Below, piece after piece: positions 17,285 to 25,045 of a stretch of DNA of 64,000 bases. The stretch covers positions 62,001 to 126,000 of the forward strand of contig NZ_CABJCG010000004.1 of the NCBI RefSeq assembly GCF_902364025.1, in the 5' to 3' direction. The position numbers were made by a program, and so were the translations under genes. The DNA comes from Enterocloster lavalensis. Its GTDB lineage: Bacteria > Bacillota > Clostridia > Lachnospirales > Lachnospiraceae. Numbering within the stretch: the first letter of the stretch is position 1; every line of letters begins with the position of its first letter. Below the pieces are notes generated by a model, which saw only the letters and a list, made by a program, of their open reading frames with translations, was not told the DNA's origin and made no database searches.

Positions 17285-18165
17285 TCGATTTCTCCTCCCT
17301 TCGTAGCCTTAAACTGGATTGCCGCAATGATAATGAACACAATACTCACAACCACGCCGATTGCGGAAGCGTAGCCGTAGCGGTACTGGGTAAAGCCCTG
17401 GTTAAACATGTACTGCACAATATAGGTGGTGGAAGTTCCCGGCCCGCCGGAGGTGATACCCTGTACCAGCGCGTACTCCTTTAACAGGTTTACGGTGGAT
17501 AAAAGCAGCACGATGAAAATGGTGGGGCTGAGCATGGGCAGGGTGATCTTAAAGAAGGTCTGGTAGCCCTTGGCCCCGTCCACGCTGGAAGCCTCGTACA
17601 GCTCCCTGGAAATGTTGTTGATACCTCCGATAAACATGATCATGTAAAATCCGGTGGAGGCCCAGTTGGAGGCGAAGCTGACCACAAAGGTGGCTAGCAT
17701 GGGATTTAAGGCCCACTGAAGGGGCTCCCCGCCCAGGGACTGGATGATGAAGTTGATCAGGCCGTACTCCTGGCCGAACATCCAGTTGATGGTGATACCT
17801 ACCACCAGGGCCGAGATCAGCACCGGCAGATAGCTGATGGTGCGGACCACGGTGATGCCCTTGCAGTATTTGGTGGTAGCCAGAACCGCGATCAAAAGGG
17901 GGACGATCACTTTGAACGGAAGGCTGAACAGTGCGTAGCCGAAGGTCCTCCCCAGCGTCTTGTAGAACTCCCCGCTGGACAACAATTTTGTGTAGTTCTG
18001 CAGCCCCGTAAAGTTCATGGTTTTCCAGCCGTCGTAATCCGTGAAGGAAAAACCGATGCTAAGGATCAGCGGCAGTATGAAAAATACGGAAAACAGCAGC
18101 AGCGCCGGCAAAACAAACATCCAGAACGCCCTGGTATGGCAAAACGCCTGTTTCCTCTTACCCAT
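17281..18165 (-). CDS. Carbohydrate ABC transporter permease (MalF type)
   Basis: A 294-residue permease of the CUT1 family with six predicted helices; the EAA loop is YEASSVDGAKGYQTF. AAGGAGG precedes the ATG. It pairs with the MalG-type permease downstream and the lipoprotein upstream. The ATP-hydrolysing subunit must come from elsewhere, for example the UgpC/MsmK-type protein encoded at 37610-38722. Confidence 0.95.
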   Translation of the reverse strand: MGKRKQAFCHTRAFWMFVLPALLLFSVFFILPLILSIGFSFTDYDGWKTMNFTGLQNYTKLLSSGEFYKTLGRTFGYALFSLPFKVIVPLLIAVLATTKYCKGITVVRTISYLPVLISALVVGITINWMFGQEYGLINFIIQSLGGEPLQWALNPMLATFVVSFASNWASTGFYMIMFIGGINNISRELYEASSVDGAKGYQTFFKITLPMLSPTIFIVLLLSTVNLLKEYALVQGITSGGPGTSTTYIVQYMFNQGFTQYRYGYASAIGVVVSIVFIIIAAIQFKATKGGEIE

Positions 18166-18200
18166 TTGATCATCCTCCTTAAACTATGGCGCGGCTTATC

Positions 18201-19529
18201 TTACTCGGCAATGGACCAGCCTGAGGACTCAGACAGCTCCTTTGCGAAGGAATCCAGCGCATCCTTTGCGGACAGCTCGCCGCTCACCGCGCGTTTGATG
18301 TAATCCCGGTACTCGTTATCCTTGTAGGTTCTCCATGCGGAGCTCTCGTCCACCATGAAGGTGTCGGTCACATAGCCCACCTCCTCCTGGAGAATCTTGT
18401 AATCCGCGGCAGCGCCCTCTTCCGACGGCTCGTACACCACGTTCTTTAACGCGGAAAGTCCCTTGTCGTCCTGGAGATAATTCTTGAAATTGCCCTCCTC
18501 GAAGAACCATTTCACAAATTCCTCGGCCAGATCCTTGTTCTTTGCGTTCTCCGGGATCGCCAGGGCGCTTCCGCCGATGATGGCCGCCTGGGAAACCGTT
18601 CCCTTGGGGGAGGGCATAACGCCGAATTCGAACTTGGTGATGTCGGTGGTCATGGAGTTGTAGTTCCAGGAGCCGGACAGCAGGATAGCCACGTCGCCGT
18701 TCTTAAAATATTCCACCGGGTTGTCCGTGGAACCGCCGGCCCAGATGGCCTTGGGCATCACGCCGTCCTCGTTGGCCTTCACGAACTGCTCCAGTGTGGA
18801 CACGTTGGCGGGGCTGTTCACCGCCACCTTGAAGGAATCGCCGTCCTTCACCGTCAGGGAGCCGCCGTTTGCGTACATGAGAATATCGTATCTGGCTCTG
18901 GAAACGTCGGCAGCAAAGCCGTACTTGATGTTTCCACCTGCCTGAATCTTAGCCGCGTTCTCGTACAGCTCGTCCCAGGTCCAGGGATTCTCCACGGTGG
19001 GAGCTTCCACGCCGGCAGCCGCAAACGCGTCCTTATTATAATAGAAGTTTGTGGTCGTAAACTGGCTGGGCAGGCCGGAAATCTTGTCGGACTTATAGTC
19101 CTTGCCTACGATCTTTAACGCGGACTCCTCAAAGAGGCTGGTGTCCACCACCGTGCTCATGTCCACGAACTCCTCGGGATAGAGCTGGTGCAGTCTGGTG
19201 GTCTGGATCAGGTCCGGCAGATCCTTGTTCTTAGCCATGGAGGGGAACTTGGTCAGCTGGTCGTCGTGGGAGATCACCATCTTGTCCAATGTCACGCCCG
19301 CCTCAGCCGCCCAGGCGTCCATGGCCTTGTTCAGCGCGTCCTCAGCGCCGGGCTCCTCGGGGTTTAACACCTTCATGGTTCTCCCCTCGGTCTTTACGGA
19401 GCCGTCCGCCTGGGTCTCGGCCGGAGCCGGAGCACCGGAATTCGAGCTGCCGCCGCAGGCCGCCAGAGACAGAGCCATCATTGCCGCCAGAACTCCGGCA
19501 GCCGCCATCTTACTTGTTTTTTTCATCAT
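18201..19529 (-). CDS. Carbohydrate ABC transporter solute-binding lipoprotein
   Basis: A 442-residue extracellular binding protein of the CUT1 (MalE/UgpB-like) family. The signal peptide ends LAACGG with the lipidated cysteine near residue 25. PWTWDELYENAAKI, VEYFKNGDVAILLSGSW and PSPKGT are recognisable family stretches. It would sit on the outer face of the membrane and feed oligosaccharides to the two permeases encoded next. A tandem ATGATG start follows GAGAGGAAGG. It lies between the permeases and a GH105 gene, pointing to unsaturated uronyl oligosaccharides as ligand. Confidence 0.95.
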   Translation of the reverse strand: MMKKTSKMAAAGVLAAMMALSLAACGGSSNSGAPAPAETQADGSVKTEGRTMKVLNPEEPGAEDALNKAMDAWAAEAGVTLDKMVISHDDQLTKFPSMAKNKDLPDLIQTTRLHQLYPEEFVDMSTVVDTSLFEESALKIVGKDYKSDKISGLPSQFTTTNFYYNKDAFAAAGVEAPTVENPWTWDELYENAAKIQAGGNIKYGFAADVSRARYDILMYANGGSLTVKDGDSFKVAVNSPANVSTLEQFVKANEDGVMPKAIWAGGSTDNPVEYFKNGDVAILLSGSWNYNSMTTDITKFEFGVMPSPKGTVSQAAIIGGSALAIPENAKNKDLAEEFVKWFFEEGNFKNYLQDDKGLSALKNVVYEPSEEGAAADYKILQEEVGYVTDTFMVDESSAWRTYKDNEYRDYIKRAVSGELSAKDALDSFAKELSESSGWSIAE

Positions 19530-19556
19530 TACCTTCCTCTCTTTCCTTTTATCTTA

Positions 19557-20651
19557 TCATTTCATTGATTGATGATCCAGTTCCAAAAAATACAGCATAG
19601 CCAGCGCCTGGCCGTAGGGCATGGGCTTTAAGGGGATTTCCTTGTAGAAGTTCTTATCCTCCCGCCCCATGGGCGTGCCATAGGAGACCTGCTGAAGAAT
19701 CCCCTCCCCGTCCGTGTAAGCCAGAATCTGCTCCAAAGGCTTTAAAGCCACCGCCTCGTAAGCGCCGTCCAGCAATCCCATGTGGACCCCTTTGAGCAGC
19801 CCGTAGGCGAACCCGCAGGTAGCGCTGGACTCCACATAAGAATCCGGGTCGTCGATCAGGGTGTGCCACATCCCGTTCTCCGCCTGGTATTTCTCCAGGG
19901 ACCGCGCCTGAGCCCGCAGGGCTTCCGTCAGATAACGGCGCACGCTCTCGTCGCAGTCCGCGATCTCTAAGTATTCCGGGATCGCCGCCGTGATCCAGCA
20001 GTTGCCCCGGCCCCAGAAGGCCCCGGCGAAATTGTTCCGCTCCTCAAAGGTCCAGCCGTGGTACCACAGTCCGGTCTCCCGGTCGCACAGATATTTGGTG
20101 TGGAGCAGAAACTGGTACTGTGCTTCCTCTTTATAGTCCTTTCGGTCCAGAATCCGGCCCATGTTGGCCAGAAACAGCACGGTCATAAACAGGGTGTCGT
20201 CCCAAAGCTCGCCCTTGTTCACGCTGTCCGAGGTGATGTGCTGCAATCCTCCCTCCTCGGTTCTGGGGAAATCCGTCATAATCCAGTCCGCCCACTGGGT
20301 GCAGACTTCCAGGTAATCTTCCCGGCCCAGATGCTCCGCCAGAAAGGACAGGGGCAGCATGGGCGTCATGGTATTCACATTTTTTGCCGGCAGGCCGATG
20401 GCAAACTGCCGCTCGTAATATTTATTCAGAACCGACAGATACCGCTCCTCCCCGGTCGCCTTAAACAGCTTCCAGTAACCGAAGAGTCCAACGCCCTGGG
20501 TCCATTCCCAGAACTGGTACCGCCTGATGTCATCGCAGGCCAGACTGTTTTTCTTCATCCCCTCGAGAAAGGTTTCATCCTCTTCGTAGAGCACTTTCTC
20601 GAAGCTGGAGGCGTACAGCCGCAGCGCTGCTTTGATCGTTTCCTGGTTCAT
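19557..20651 (-). CDS. GH105 unsaturated uronyl hydrolase (first copy)
   Basis: A 364-residue GH105/GH88-type protein (YteR-like). QFWEWTQGVGLFGYW is near the N-terminus, WDDTLFMTVLFLANMG has the expected catalytic Asp, and FWGRGNCWITAAIPEYLE follows. These enzymes hydrate the 4,5-double bond of a terminal unsaturated glucuronyl or galacturonyl residue, releasing it from oligosaccharides made by polysaccharide lyases. I use ATG 20651, which has GAGGGG upstream; ATG 20663 overlaps the MFS stop codon but lacks spacing. The length then matches the second copy (363). No signal peptide, so cytoplasmic. Confidence 0.9.
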   Translation of the reverse strand: MNQETIKAALRLYASSFEKVLYEEDETFLEGMKKNSLACDDIRRYQFWEWTQGVGLFGYWKLFKATGEERYLSVLNKYYERQFAIGLPAKNVNTMTPMLPLSFLAEHLGREDYLEVCTQWADWIMTDFPRTEEGGLQHITSDSVNKGELWDDTLFMTVLFLANMGRILDRKDYKEEAQYQFLLHTKYLCDRETGLWYHGWTFEERNNFAGAFWGRGNCWITAAIPEYLEIADCDESVRRYLTEALRAQARSLEKYQAENGMWHTLIDDPDSYVESSATCGFAYGLLKGVHMGLLDGAYEAVALKPLEQILAYTDGEGILQQVSYGTPMGREDKNFYKEIPLKPMPYGQALAMLYFLELDHQSMK

Positions 20652-20659
20652 ATCGTCGT

Positions 20660-21874
20660 TCATCCCCTCTTCCATATAATCTGTCCGCTCCGCGCCCCGA
20701 ACCTTCCCGCAAATACCAGATATGCGAGATAAAAGCCGGCCATGCACAGAGGAACCGCCATAAAGCTGATTCCGTAGCCAAAATAGTCCGTCGCTCTCCC
20801 GAACACCAGGTTAAACCCGATGTCCGCCAGGGTGCCCAGGCTGATCACCGCTCCCGCCGCCGTGGAAAGCATGTGCTGCGGGAAAACGGACCCGATCATG
20901 AACACCATGGTTGGGTACACAATGGAGAGGAACAGGCCGGACAGGCTCAAAAGCCACAGCCCGCTTCCGCCCAGGACCGATCCCAGGATAAACAGGACCG
21001 CGCCGATTCCGCCGAACCCGCAGATGCTCTTCACCGCTCCCAGAGCGGATACTGCCGGGGAAAATACCAGCCTACCCACTGTCATCCCGCCGTAGAACCC
21101 GGAGAGGTAGAGGGCCGCCCGGGAGGCCTCAAGGCCCAGGGCTCCGGTGCCGTAAGCCACCAGCCAGTTCATGATTCCGTGCTCCGCCACAAAGTAGAAG
21201 CCGAAGATCACCACCAGGAGCCAGAAGCCCGGCTGCCGCGTCACGGCTGCAAAGGAGACGGCCTTTTTGGGGGACTGCGCAGAAGATGCGGCTTCTGGGC
21301 GCTCCCCGCTTCCCGGGATCTTCACCCCTGCCAGAAACAGCGCCGCCAGAATACCAAGCCCCAGCAGAAACAGGTTCACGCCCCGGAACACGCCGTAGCT
21401 GTCCGCCATCCGCCCCACCAGGTTCTGGCTGGCGCTGGTTCCCACCCCTTGCACGAAGAAGAACACATTGACCAGCATCCCCGGAGCCGCGGTAAAGATA
21501 AGCGGCGTCAGCAGGTTGACCGTAGTGTTGAGCAGCGTGGACGCGCCCATGGCGAAAAACACGCTGACCAAAAGAAGCAGAAAATGGTCGGAAACCACAT
21601 AGACGACCAGCGCCGCCATCCACAGAAGCAGCACCGCCATGGTGGTTTTCTTCCGGTCGAACCGGTCCATCATCTGACCGCCCAGGCTGAGAAACACCAG
21701 GTTTCCCAGATAGCTGACCATGATGATCACCGACAGGCCGGAGGCGTTCAGGGTAAAATGCTGTTGGAACACCGGGGCGAAAATCCCTCTCAGGGAATCG
21801 CTCACTCCCAGACCTGCCATCAAAATCATAAAACCGGCTGCCGCCCGCAGCTCCCCGACTCTCCTGTGTTCCAC
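20660..21874 (-). CDS. MFS transporter
   Basis: A hydrophobic protein of about 404 residues with 12 predicted membrane helices in two halves and the loop GGQMMDRFDRKK typical of MFS helix 2-3. The best start is GTG at 21874, six bases after GGAGGT; a TTG 21 bases further upstream is possible. First gene of the minus-strand carbohydrate operon, divergent from an AraC gene. It may import or export a mono- or disaccharide complementary to the ABC importer; substrate unknown. Confidence 0.88.
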   Translation of the reverse strand: MEHRRVGELRAAAGFMILMAGLGVSDSLRGIFAPVFQQHFTLNASGLSVIIMVSYLGNLVFLSLGGQMMDRFDRKKTTMAVLLLWMAALVVYVVSDHFLLLLVSVFFAMGASTLLNTTVNLLTPLIFTAAPGMLVNVFFFVQGVGTSASQNLVGRMADSYGVFRGVNLFLLGLGILAALFLAGVKIPGSGERPEAASSAQSPKKAVSFAAVTRQPGFWLLVVIFGFYFVAEHGIMNWLVAYGTGALGLEASRAALYLSGFYGGMTVGRLVFSPAVSALGAVKSICGFGGIGAVLFILGSVLGGSGLWLLSLSGLFLSIVYPTMVFMIGSVFPQHMLSTAAGAVISLGTLADIGFNLVFGRATDYFGYGISFMAVPLCMAGFYLAYLVFAGRFGARSGQIIWKRG

Positions 21875-21917
21875 GCCGTACCTCCGATGTTTCAATCCGT
21901 CTCTCGACTACGCACCT

Positions 21918-22007
21918 AGTATAGCGGTTTTGCCCCTCCAAATTCTACTTCTTTTTTGCTTATTATCGCTAATTATATTGCATTTTTTGCTTTTTTCGTT
22001 GTATAAT
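21918..22007. promoter_or_regulatory. Divergent promoters between the MFS operon and the AraC gene
   Basis: Plus strand: TTGCAT (21978-21983), an 18-base spacer, then TATAAT (22002-22007), reading into the AraC gene. Minus strand: TATACT (21918-21923) with no good -35 hexamer, reading into the MFS gene, as expected for a promoter needing an AraC-type activator. The stretch is AT-rich between them. Confidence 0.6.
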
Positions 22008-22060
22008 CAAGGAAATGTACCACGACCCCCATACAAAGGAAACTCTCTTGAGGTGATCAG

Positions 22061-22978
22061 ATGAGCGAATTAATCAACGGAATTCTCTATGAAAAGCGCC
22101 ACGACATTATCATCAACAACATGTCCGACGGCATCTATTATTACTTTGACTACGACGAGCGTTCCTTCCAGGTAAACATGGATTTCCAGCATTTCCACAG
22201 CTTCTACGAGATCCACATCCTGCTGGCCAAGAGCGCCAGCCATCTGGTGGAGGGCATCCCCTACACCATACACGCCGGGGACATCGTCCTGCTGCGCCCC
22301 TCCCTGCTCCACAAGACCATCTACCCACAGGGAGCGCCCAGCCGCCGTCTGATCATCAACTTCCTCTATCCCCAGGAGTATCTGGACAGCCACCCGGCAT
22401 TTTCCCGGATTCTGGAACCCTTCGGCCAGGATATCCCCATCTTCCGCTTTGACCAGGAAAAGACGGCGATCTTAAGCGACATGCTCAACCAGGTGTTTCT
22501 CCTGTCCACCCGTTCCATGCCCTCGGACATCTTAAACACCATGGTCCACGCGGAGTTCACCCGGTTCCTCTACCGGCTCTGGGAGCTGAGGAGCTTTAAC
22601 GTCTATGTGCCGGAGAAATTTGAGAGCCCGCTTTCGGAGAAAATTTACCAGATCACAAGCTACATCCACAACCACTATTCCGAGGAGTTATCCCTGGAGT
22701 CCCTGGCGGAACAGTTCTATATCAGCACCTACTACCTGTCCCACCGGTTCCGCCAGGTGACGGGTTACACCCTGATCCACTACATCCAGATGACCCGCAT
22801 CCGCAGCGCCCAGTACGCGTTAATCAACACCCGGGAAAAGATCACCGACATCTCCGCCGCCTGCGGATTCACCAGTTTTTCCCAGTTCAACCGGGTGTTC
22901 CGCAAATTCTGCGGGGTCTCCCCGTCGGACTTCCGGCGTGATCCGGTCACTTCCTCATTTCCGACGCATAGCGCTTAG
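22061..22978 (+). CDS. AraC-family transcriptional regulator (first)
   Basis: A 305-residue protein with an N-terminal cupin-like sensing domain (HFHSFYEIHILLA, then HAGDIVLLRPSLLH) and a C-terminal pair of helix-turn-helix motifs (LSLESLAEQFYISTYYLSH and ITDISAACGFTSFSQFNRVF). Start ATG follows GAGGTGATC. It is divergent from the MFS-ABC-GH38 operon and probably activates it when it binds an oligosaccharide. Its last 32 bases overlap the 3' end of the next, convergent AraC gene. Confidence 0.92.
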   Translation: MSELINGILYEKRHDIIINNMSDGIYYYFDYDERSFQVNMDFQHFHSFYEIHILLAKSASHLVEGIPYTIHAGDIVLLRPSLLHKTIYPQGAPSRRLIINFLYPQEYLDSHPAFSRILEPFGQDIPIFRFDQEKTAILSDMLNQVFLLSTRSMPSDILNTMVHAEFTRFLYRLWELRSFNVYVPEKFESPLSEKIYQITSYIHNHYSEELSLESLAEQFYISTYYLSHRFRQVTGYTLIHYIQMTRIRSAQYALINTREKITDISAACGFTSFSQFNRVFRKFCGVSPSDFRRDPVTSSFPTHSA

Positions 22979-23918
22979 GGGTGGTGCCGGTCAGGCGCTT
23001 GAAGGTGTTGATAAAATGGCTGTCGCTGTTGTAAGACAGGGAAATGGCCGTGTCTGTCACGGAAAATCCCTTTTGCAGCAGCTCCTTGGCCCGGTCGATC
23101 TTGGCCTGGGCGATAAACTGCCCCAGGGTAAAACCCGTCTCCCGCCGGAAATAGTGGCTCAGGTAATGGCTGCTGATGTAAAACTGCCGCGCGATGTCCT
23201 CCAGATCCAGGCGCTCGTCGATATGTTCGCGCACGTAGGATTTGATCTGCTCTACGCGCTCCCGGTCCGGGAGCGCGGTGCCTTGCTTCCGGGTGATGGT
23301 GCCGGGCTCCCGGCCCACGCTGCTGCTGGGCTCCCGCCCGTCCTTCCCCCATCCGGCTCTCCCGCAGTTCTCCCAGCCGTCTCCTCCTCCCGCTTCCAGG
23401 GAACGCGAAAATTCATCCAATTTCACCAGCAACTCCAATATGCAGAGCTTTAAGAGCACCTGCCCGGCCTCATCCTCCCGCCTGCGGCTGTACCCCTCGA
23501 TGCGCTCCATCTGCCGGATCACCTGCTCCAGGGTGCCGCCGGACAAATGCAGTCTCACGCCGCCCTCCTCCCGGTCCTCAAAAAGCCGCGAAAACCGATA
23601 ACCCAGAGCCGGTTCCAGGCCCAAAATCCAGTCCGGGTCAAACATCAGCACATACCGGCTGTAAGCCGCTCCCTCCGCGCCCTCGGTCTTGTGGTATTCC
23701 CGATTGTTGATCAAAAACAAATCCCCCGGTCTGGTCTGATACATCCGGCTGCCGATTCGGATGGAAGCGCCCCCGCTCATAAACAGCAATAGCTCATACT
23801 CCTTGTGGATATGAAGCCCCTTCATTTTCCAACTTCTGGTACTGCCGCTGTAGTAGTAAAAGGAGTGGAATTCCTCATAAAATCCTTCCTGTCTCATCTC
23901 CCGCCGCCTTTCCTCCAT
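22947..23918 (-). CDS. AraC-family transcriptional regulator (second)
   Basis: A 323-residue AraC protein with an N-terminal cupin domain (LHIHKEYELLLFMSGG, then TRPGDLFLINNREYH) and a C-terminal double helix-turn-helix (LDLEDIARQFYISSHYLSH, VTDTAISLSYNSDSHFI). Between them is a glycine/arginine-rich linker of about 45 residues. It lies three bases behind the GH105 stop on the same strand, in line with the 837-residue protein gene, so it likely controls that small operon. It is convergent with the first AraC gene and overlaps it by 32 bases. Confidence 0.92.
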   Translation of the reverse strand: MEERRREMRQEGFYEEFHSFYYYSGSTRSWKMKGLHIHKEYELLLFMSGGASIRIGSRMYQTRPGDLFLINNREYHKTEGAEGAAYSRYVLMFDPDWILGLEPALGYRFSRLFEDREEGGVRLHLSGGTLEQVIRQMERIEGYSRRREDEAGQVLLKLCILELLVKLDEFSRSLEAGGGDGWENCGRAGWGKDGREPSSSVGREPGTITRKQGTALPDRERVEQIKSYVREHIDERLDLEDIARQFYISSHYLSHYFRRETGFTLGQFIAQAKIDRAKELLQKGFSVTDTAISLSYNSDSHFINTFKRLTGTTPKRYASEMRK

Positions 23919-23921
23919 TCC

Positions 23922-25013
23922 TCACAGAAGCCGTGTCTCCTGCAACAGCAGGATCGTCATCGCCTGACCATAGGTGATCGGGCAGCAGACAATCTCATTG
24001 TAAAAGTCCGAGTTCCAGCCGATGGGCGTGCCGTAGGAAACACCCTCCACTGTGCCGTCCTCCGAAATCTTCCCCAACACTCCGGGAATTCCCCGCCGGA
24101 TCACCGGCTCAAATTCCTCCCGGTCCAGGTATCCCAGACGGACCCCCTTCATAATCCCAGCAAGGAACGCGGCGCTGGCCGACGTTTCCAGATAAGTGTG
24201 CGGGTTGTCGATCACGGTATGCCACAGCCCGGTCTCTGAATCCTGATACCCCTTCAGCGCCCGGGCCTGGCAGCCAAACACGCTGAGGAAATAGCGCCGC
24301 AGCGGATCCCCTGTGCCCATCTGCTCCAGATATTCCATGATCCCCATGGTATACCACCCGTTCCCGCGCCCCCACAGTACCTTGCCGTAATTGTGGTTGC
24401 CCCGGAAATTCCAGCCGTGGCAGAACAGACCCGTCTCCCGGTTCAGCAGGAAACGGATGTGGTTTAAAATCTGATAATCCGCCTCCCGGACGAGCTCCTC
24501 CCGCCCCAGGATTTTCCCGGCCCGGGCCAGGAAAAACACCGCCATAAACAGGGTGTCGATCAGAATCTCACCGTCGTTTGGATCGCCGGTGATCATATGC
24601 TGGAAGCAGCCCTCCCCAGCGCGCAGCAGGCCCGTTTCATCCATCATCCACTGAACCCATTCCTCCATAAACCGCCGATACGTCTCCTTCCCCGTGATCT
24701 CGTACAGGTAGGTGAGCGTCAGCATGGGGGCCGTGGTATTCACATTCCGCTCCATTCCCCCCTCCGCGATCTTCCGGTCAAACCATGCGGTCAGAAACTC
24801 CAAAACCCGCGGGTCCTTCTCCATCTGATAATTCCGGTACATCCCGTACAGGCCCACGCCCTGAGGCCACTCCCAGCAGTCCATGTCGATCAGGCTCACC
24901 GGAAATTTTTCCTCCATCCCGGTGTTCTTCATATCCATCATCCGGGCGTTCACCCGCTTTTCAGTCTCCCGGATCCATTCCCTATCCCAGGCATTCTCCA
25001 TCATGTAGTTCAT
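23922..25013 (-). CDS. GH105 unsaturated uronyl hydrolase (second copy)
   Basis: A 363-residue GH105-type protein with the same landmarks as the first copy: DCWEWPQGVGLYGMY, IDTLFMAVFFLARAG with the catalytic Asp, and LWGRGNGWYTMGIMEYLE. No signal peptide. The start could be 25013 or the ATGs at 25004/25001, since the only Shine-Dalgarno-like AGGAT sits directly before the first ATG. Clear divergence from the first copy suggests a different linkage or uronic acid rather than a recent duplication. Confidence 0.9.
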   Translation of the reverse strand: MNYMMENAWDREWIRETEKRVNARMMDMKNTGMEEKFPVSLIDMDCWEWPQGVGLYGMYRNYQMEKDPRVLEFLTAWFDRKIAEGGMERNVNTTAPMLTLTYLYEITGKETYRRFMEEWVQWMMDETGLLRAGEGCFQHMITGDPNDGEILIDTLFMAVFFLARAGKILGREELVREADYQILNHIRFLLNRETGLFCHGWNFRGNHNYGKVLWGRGNGWYTMGIMEYLEQMGTGDPLRRYFLSVFGCQARALKGYQDSETGLWHTVIDNPHTYLETSASAAFLAGIMKGVRLGYLDREEFEPVIRRGIPGVLGKISEDGTVEGVSYGTPIGWNSDFYNEIVCCPITYGQAMTILLLQETRLL

Positions 25014-25045
25014 ATCCTACCAGCCTTTCCTGTTTATCTCTCCCT

